Source: an uncultured Verrucomicrobiota bacterium (GTDB lineage Bacteria; Verrucomicrobiota; Verrucomicrobiia; Chthoniobacterales; SZAS-18). Taken from it: DNA of 20,206 nucleotides. The stretch is from positions 1 through 20,206 of the forward strand of contig CALMOL010000376.1 of the NCBI GenBank assembly GCA_937871685.1, given 5' to 3'. A model generated the notes under the pieces. That model did no database searches. It saw nothing but the letters and a program-made list of their open reading frames with translations, and was not told the origin of the DNA. A program made the position numbers and the translations under genes. Positions 16,629 through 20,206 of the stretch are shown in pieces (within the stretch, counting starts at the first letter, position 1; the number at the start of each line of letters is the position of its first letter).

Positions 16629-17067
16629 TCAGCGGGTCGTGCACGAGGCGCTTGCCGAGGCTGACGACATCGTCCGGCGCGAAGCCGATTCGGCGGTAGA
16701 AGGCAAGCACGGCCACGTTCGCCGAGCGGACCTGAAGGTTGATTTTTGGGCAGCCGCGGGCGCGGAGGAGTTCCTCGGCGCGCGCCATCATTTCCCGGCC
16801 CAGGCCGCCGCGACGGCACCGGGGCGCGACCGCGAGGTAATTGATCCAGCCACGGTGGCCCTCGTAGCCGGCCATCACGGTGGCGACGGCTTCCCCGTCC
16901 GCGATGCCGACGAGAAACAGCTCGGGCGCGACCGCGAGCTTGCGCCGGATGTCCGCGCGCGGGTCGTTCTGCGGCGCGACGAGGCCGCACGCGCGCCAAA
17001 GCTCGATCACCGCCTCCTCGTCGGCGGGCTGGAAGGCGCGGATGTCCAAGGCGGGCGGCAGAGTCAT
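16621..17067 (-). CDS. GNAT-family N-acetyltransferase (YpeA-like)
   Basis: The product is 148 residues, normal for a single GNAT domain. The first strand-helix is LDIRAFQPADEEAVIELWRACGL (8-30). Motif A, which binds acetyl-CoA pyrophosphate, is INYLAVAPRCRRGGLGREMMARAEELL (75-101). Motif B is NLQVRSANVAVLAFYRRIGF (110-129). The order and sequence resemble E. coli YpeA, an acetyltransferase of unsettled substrate. The start MTLPPALDIR at 17065-17067 overlaps the stop of the upstream gene by four bases (ATGA), indicating coupling. The 3' end abuts a truncated gene fragment. Confidence 0.87.
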   Translation of the reverse strand: MTLPPALDIRAFQPADEEAVIELWRACGLVAPQNDPRADIRRKLAVAPELFLVGIADGEAVATVMAGYEGHRGWINYLAVAPRCRRGGLGREMMARAEELLRARGCPKINLQVRSANVAVLAFYRRIGFAPDDVVSLGKRLVHDPLTP

Positions 17068-17939
17068 TCCCCAAACGGCAGGCGACCCTGGCGGAGGTCG
17101 TCGAGCGGGGAGTCGTGGACGATCTCGCCGGCGCGGTCGGCGCTCTCCAGCTCCCACAGGAGCCAGTCGTCGTTGGTCTCATAGCGCTTGAGCTTGTTGT
17201 CCCAGCGCGGCGGGATGCGCTCGGAGAGTTGCTCGAGGTAGGGCAGCAATGGGTTTTCCGGCGGCTGGCGGCGCTCGATCTCGTCGATGGGCGAGGCCAG
17301 CCAGTTGAAGCGCTGGCGGTAGGGCGCAAAACCGAAGCCGTCGAAGAAGCAGCCGGAGCCGATCAGAGGCATATACCAGAGGCTCGGGATGCCGCGCGGG
17401 TTCGGCTTCACCGGCACCTCGGTGGACACGCGCTCGAGCAACGCGAGGCCGGCGGGGTCGTCGCGCAGGTGCTCGCGCAGTTGGTCGAAGGCCGGGAAGC
17501 ACACCGGCGGCGACACGAAGAGCACCGGCTTGAACTGGAGCCGCGAGAGCACGATCTCGTGCACGGTGCCGACCGAGTAGATGTTCGTGGGGACGAAGGC
17601 GATGGTGAAGTCGCTCGTGTCCACCATGCGCAGGTCGATGTGGAGCGTTTCCCAGAACTTCGCCGCGCAGGTGGCGCGCGCCTCGTCGCCTTCCGCGCCC
17701 TGCTTGTAGGTCCAGGCTTCGCGCACGTCGATGGTGTTGATGTCCTCCAGGCCATATTCGTGGAGGCCGCGCACGGCGGGCTTGAACCACGGGTCGAACA
17801 CCACGCCGCCGAAGGAGCGCAGGAAATCGCCCACGCGGTTGCGCCAGCCAAGCTTCTTTTCCTCGACGCGCGAGGCCACGAAGTCCATCGGCCCCGACAG
17901 ATACACGCGCGCGCCGCGCAGGAAGTTGTGCTGCTTCAT
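17064..17939 (-). CDS. Nucleoside 2-deoxyribosyltransferase-like protein
   Basis: The product is 291 residues and soluble. The N-terminus ARVYLSGPMDF (10-20) is the nucleotide-binding YxSGPM opening of the nucleoside 2-deoxyribosyltransferase superfamily. FDPW follows at 48-51. The closing motif is VDTSDFTIAFVP (106-117) and YSVGTVHEIVLS (121-132), where E128 matches the catalytic glutamate of the GTxxE pattern. Residues 150-291 are an extension longer than in classical enzymes (about 150 residues), containing RWDNKLKRYETNDDWLLWELE. The core suggests N-glycosidic bond chemistry on a nucleotide-like ligand, while the substrate is unknown. The coupled GNAT gene suggests a shared process, such as modification of a small molecule. 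Confidence 0.7.
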   Translation of the reverse strand: MKQHNFLRGARVYLSGPMDFVASRVEEKKLGWRNRVGDFLRSFGGVVFDPWFKPAVRGLHEYGLEDINTIDVREAWTYKQGAEGDEARATCAAKFWETLHIDLRMVDTSDFTIAFVPTNIYSVGTVHEIVLSRLQFKPVLFVSPPVCFPAFDQLREHLRDDPAGLALLERVSTEVPVKPNPRGIPSLWYMPLIGSGCFFDGFGFAPYRQRFNWLASPIDEIERRQPPENPLLPYLEQLSERIPPRWDNKLKRYETNDDWLLWELESADRAGEIVHDSPLDDLRQGRLPFGE

Positions 17940-17992
17940 GCGCGAGGCATAAGGCCGCTATCGGCCCGAAGTCCAGCGCGAATGGCGCGCGG

Positions 17993-20206
17993 TTACAGCC
18001 ACGCGCGCACGCCGGGAACGCGCCGCAGCGCGGCCGATCCCGCCCAACTCAACGCGATGGCCGCCGTGATCCCGAGGCCACCCTTTGCCGCGCCGGACCA
18101 AGGGAAGGGGAGCAGGGCCCATTGAAGCCAACTCACGACGGGATAGTGCAGCAGGAAAATGCCGAAGGCGTTTGCGCCGAGGCTGTCGAGCAAGGCACGG
18201 GGCTGCTGCGTCCAGCGCACAAAGAATGCCGCCACCGCCAGGCAGGACGCCGTGCAGGACAGCACGAAGCCGAAACTTGTGAGCGTGTGCCAGAGCGCGC
18301 TCGGCTCGCCCTTCTGCGCGCCGATGATGTAAACGATGAACGCCGCCACCGAGAGCGCGAAGGCCCCCATCGCCGCGTGCATCCAGAGCAGCCATCGACG
18401 CGCCAGCCGTCCGTCGGCCGCGAGCAGGCCGTGCTCGATCCCGTTCGCGCCGAGCGCGATTCCTACGGCGAAATACAGCGCGTAATGAATGATCCGCGCC
18501 GTTTGCACGCTGAATGGTCCCCACGCAGCCCACTTTGCCGGCGAGATCACCGCGGCCAGCGGCACATACGCCGCCGCCGACGCGAGCATGAGCAGTCCGC
18601 AAAAGCTCCATGGCCGCTCCTTCGCGAAAGCCAGCCGCCGCCCCAGGCGCTCGGCCCAGTCGGGCGTGAGCTTCCAAGAGGCCGCCGCCAGCACGCCAAA
18701 GGTGAGCAGCACCCACAGGAACCACGCCGGTCCCGCCGGCCACGTGCCCAGCGCGCTCCACTGCGCCCACCAGCCGCCGCTTTCCGGCCGCGTGCCCAGC
18801 CAAGTCGGCACGTAAGCCAGCGGCGCAAGCAGTCCGGCCGCCACGAGGAAGGGAACCCCAAGCCGGAGCGCGCGGTCGCGCAGAAAGCCCGCCGCGCCGC
18901 GCCGCCGCAGCGTGCTCCACGTGAACAACCCCGCCACGAGGAAGAACAGCGACATGATGAAGTCGTCGTTGAAGCCGACGAACAGCTCGATCCCCGGCCG
19001 CTTCGCCGCGTCTGTCACCGGGAAGGCCTGCCACAGCCGGGGCGCCGCCGCGAGCGAGGCCGGCGCCGACGGGCCATAGGGGTGATACGCCAGCACCGCG
19101 TGATGCGCGACCACCAGCGCCGCAAGGAACCCCCGCAGATGATCCATCGCCACCGCGCGGGGCTTTCCCACCGCCGCGCCTTCGGCAACCATGCGGCTTC
19201 TCCCCTTCTCTGTGTGCGCTGTGTCTCCGTGGCCAACCCCTTCCGCTCCGGCCTCCGTGACCTCCATGCCTCCGTGGCCAGTTTCTACCGCCTTGTCCCG
19301 TAGGCCGCCGGTTCGCCACGCCGCCCATCCGACCGTGCCCAGCGCCAGCGCCCCGAGGCCGCCGAGCACCGACTGGAACACGCTCGCCGGCAGGCGTTGC
19401 GCGAAGAACCGGCGCGCGGCCCCGTCGTTCGCGTGCGCCGCGAAGGCGTGCGCGCCCCCCCCGAAGTCCCACGCCGCCGCCAGGCCGCCCGAGGCCGCCG
19501 CCTCCCAGCCTACTGACCACAGGCCCGAGAGCGCCCACCAGCCCGCGGCCACCGTGCCCACGGCCAGCAGGCCGAGGCCCAGCGTTCCCAGCGACACCAC
19601 GCCGATGGACACGACCCCCACCGACACCACGCCGGCTGACACCGTGCCCACGCTCACGCCGCCCACGGCAAAGGCCCCGGCCGCGAAGAGCACTCCCACC
19701 GCGCGGTCGCCTACTGCGATCCATCCGCGCGCCGGCCCCGCGCCCGGCACGCCCGCGCCGTGCCGAACGTGCACCAGCGGCAGGCCGAGCAGCGTGGCGC
19801 GCGATCGGTATTCCCACGCCCCACCCACCGCGTCTGCGAAGGCCTCCGGCCGCGCGGCGCGTTCCTCCGCGTGGACCCGGCGCGCTTCCTCCACGCCGTG
19901 ATGCATCGCCCACGTCAACCAAGCGGCAAAGCCTAGTGAGCCCGCCAATCCCACCGCACTGGCTGGCGCGGGATGTCCTGCCCAAGCGCTGCCCGGCACA
20001 AGCAAGAGCGCGAACGCCGCAACGAACGCCAGCGTGCCGCCGAGGATGATCCACGTTTGCCGCCGCACGAGCGCGCGCTGGCGCGGGGTGCGCGCCACCT
20101 CGCTCATGCCCTTCTTATGGCCGTCGAGCTCTTCCATCGTGATCATCGGCAGGAAGACGTCGTGCTCCTCGAAGCGGAACAGGCAGGTCGGGTCGTGCAT
20201 CAGCAC
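17993..20206 (-). CDS. Fused open frame: PIN(PhoH)-like start, membrane module with pentad repeats, acyltransferase-3 domain (partial)
   Basis: The open frame runs in from beyond the right edge (737 visible codons) and has three unlike parts. Residues 1-43 match the N-terminal PIN domain of PhoH-like proteins. Residues about 47-305 are a membrane module with hydrophobic helices (51-71, 84-101), WEYRSRATLLGLPLVHV (131-147), a pentad GVVSV region (181-222) and a tail helix. Residues 339-737 are an acyltransferase-3 domain of about ten helices opening AMDHLRGFLAALVVAHHAV (353-371), with the family Arg (R358) and His (H368/H369). AT3 proteins transfer acyl groups to sugars or lipids across the inner membrane. 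A stand-alone acyltransferase would start at the ATG 19190-19192 (399 residues). The membrane module could start at ATG 20105-20107 or GTG 20066-20068. Whether it is one protein or two is unresolved. Confidence 0.6.
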   Translation of the reverse strand: MLMHDPTCLFRFEEHDVFLPMITMEELDGHKKGMSEVARTPRQRALVRRQTWIILGGTLAFVAAFALLLVPGSAWAGHPAPASAVGLAGSLGFAAWLTWAMHHGVEEARRVHAEERAARPEAFADAVGGAWEYRSRATLLGLPLVHVRHGAGVPGAGPARGWIAVGDRAVGVLFAAGAFAVGGVSVGTVSAGVVSVGVVSIGVVSLGTLGLGLLAVGTVAAGWWALSGLWSVGWEAAASGGLAAAWDFGGGAHAFAAHANDGAARRFFAQRLPASVFQSVLGGLGALALGTVGWAAWRTGGLRDKAVETGHGGMEVTEAGAEGVGHGDTAHTEKGRSRMVAEGAAVGKPRAVAMDHLRGFLAALVVAHHAVLAYHPYGPSAPASLAAAPRLWQAFPVTDAAKRPGIELFVGFNDDFIMSLFFLVAGLFTWSTLRRRGAAGFLRDRALRLGVPFLVAAGLLAPLAYVPTWLGTRPESGGWWAQWSALGTWPAGPAWFLWVLLTFGVLAAASWKLTPDWAERLGRRLAFAKERPWSFCGLLMLASAAAYVPLAAVISPAKWAAWGPFSVQTARIIHYALYFAVGIALGANGIEHGLLAADGRLARRWLLWMHAAMGAFALSVAAFIVYIIGAQKGEPSALWHTLTSFGFVLSCTASCLAVAAFFVRWTQQPRALLDSLGANAFGIFLLHYPVVSWLQWALLPFPWSGAAKGGLGITAAIALSWAGSAALRRVPGVRAWL
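19197..19285. repeat. CACGGAG/CACAGAG-type dispersed repeat, read in frame as a linker
   Basis: On the minus strand the segment is built of GCCACGGAGG, TCACGGAGG, GCCACGGAGACACAG and CACACAGAGAAGG words, a degenerate periodic repeat. The translation (GHGGMEVTEAG, then GHGDTAHTEKG) is low in hydrophobic residues and lies exactly between the membrane module and the acyltransferase start. I recall similar CACAGAG-type repeats as common intergenic elements in Verrucomicrobiota. This suggests that former intergenic DNA joins two genes without a stop. Confidence 0.7.
19541..19666 (-). repeat. Coding pentad repeats (GVVSV type)
   Basis: Residues 181-222 of the right-end open frame repeat a five-residue unit of the form VGxVS/IGVVS/LGTLG about eight times, corresponding to a 15-base period in the DNA. 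Gly and small/hydrophobic residues alternate strictly. Such pentads could form a short beta-helix-like or membrane-embedded stack. Confidence 0.7.
20078..20206 (-). pseudogene. Partial PIN domain of a PhoH-like protein (edge of window)
   Basis: Reading in from the edge, VLMHDPTCLFRFEEHD, PMITMEELDGHKKG and SEVAR match the start of PhoH-family PIN domains (normally preceded by DTN, which would lie just beyond the edge). In intact proteins this is followed by NARQVSR..D and about 100 more PIN residues, then a PhoH ATPase. Here the match ends at about residue 43, and the frame passes directly into a membrane protein. The PIN active site cannot be complete. I read it as a truncated remnant or an assembly junction. 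The wording is closer to what I recall of proteobacterial PhoH than of Verrucomicrobiota. Confidence 0.6.

Noticed and set aside
17958..20054. A 698-codon alternative frame over the acyltransferase region.
   Set aside because: Arg/Gly-rich composition with no domain; the 17993-20206 frame has membrane helices and AT3 motifs.

Overview
The window is a GC-rich bacterial chromosome segment, very probably from a member of the Verrucomicrobiota. No rRNA or other phylogenetic marker gene is visible. The assignment rests on the families present: a subtilase with a C-terminal TIG domain, a secreted helical protein with LTxEE/REAM-type repeats, a C-terminal fragment of a DPDGDG-type surface protein, a PfkB kinase with a conserved GGSASY N-terminus, and an M29-like aminopeptidase. 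It also rests on simple dispersed repeats (CACAGATTAA and CACGGAG types) that I recall as common in that phylum. No phage, plasmid, insertion sequence or CRISPR is visible. Gene content is mostly housekeeping plus secreted and membrane proteins, and most genes sit in short co-directional runs. Four junctions have 4-bp ATGA stop/start overlaps, which implies translational coupling.

Layout. 1-3.5 kb: the 3' end of a protein with a small aromatic WVNT/WYG C-terminal module; a secreted DUF4174 protein (-); a UPF0126/TRIC-type membrane protein (+); a metallo-beta-lactamase-like DUF4336-type protein (-); and a secreted helical-repeat protein (-). 3.5-6.4 kb (+): a run of HEAT-like protein, VOC protein, small membrane protein, thiamine-phosphate synthase ThiE and PfkB-family kinase. 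VOC, membrane protein and thiE are joined by ATGA overlaps. 6.45-6.61 kb: a 158-bp element with 43-bp, 42/43-identical inverted arms between convergent genes. 6.6-7.8 kb (-): M29-like aminopeptidase. 8.07-8.38 kb: a non-coding tandem array of about fifteen 21-bp units. 8.4-11.2 kb (-): trpC overlapping an Uup-type ABC-F ATPase gene. 11.2-11.3 kb (+): tRNA-Gly(GCC) behind a clear sigma70-type promoter. 11.6-14.9 kb (+): a large secreted subtilase with a TIG domain, then a possible 50-residue coupled peptide and a terminator shared with a convergent small lipoprotein gene. 15.2-18 kb (-): nucleoside 2-deoxyribosyltransferase-like protein, GNAT acetyltransferase, a truncated surface-protein tail, cupin, and the lipoprotein. 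18-20.2 kb (-): one open frame that runs off the right edge and joins three unrelated parts: a partial PhoH-type PIN domain, a membrane module with pentad GVVSV repeats, and an acyltransferase-3 domain.

The most unusual items are the 21-bp array next to the ABC-F gene, the long inverted-repeat element, and the three-part open frame at the right end. In that frame a CACGGAG-type repeat is read as an in-frame linker, and the PIN segment stops abruptly. The PIN junction could be a natural truncation or an assembly chimera. I see no clearly new defence or mobile system.
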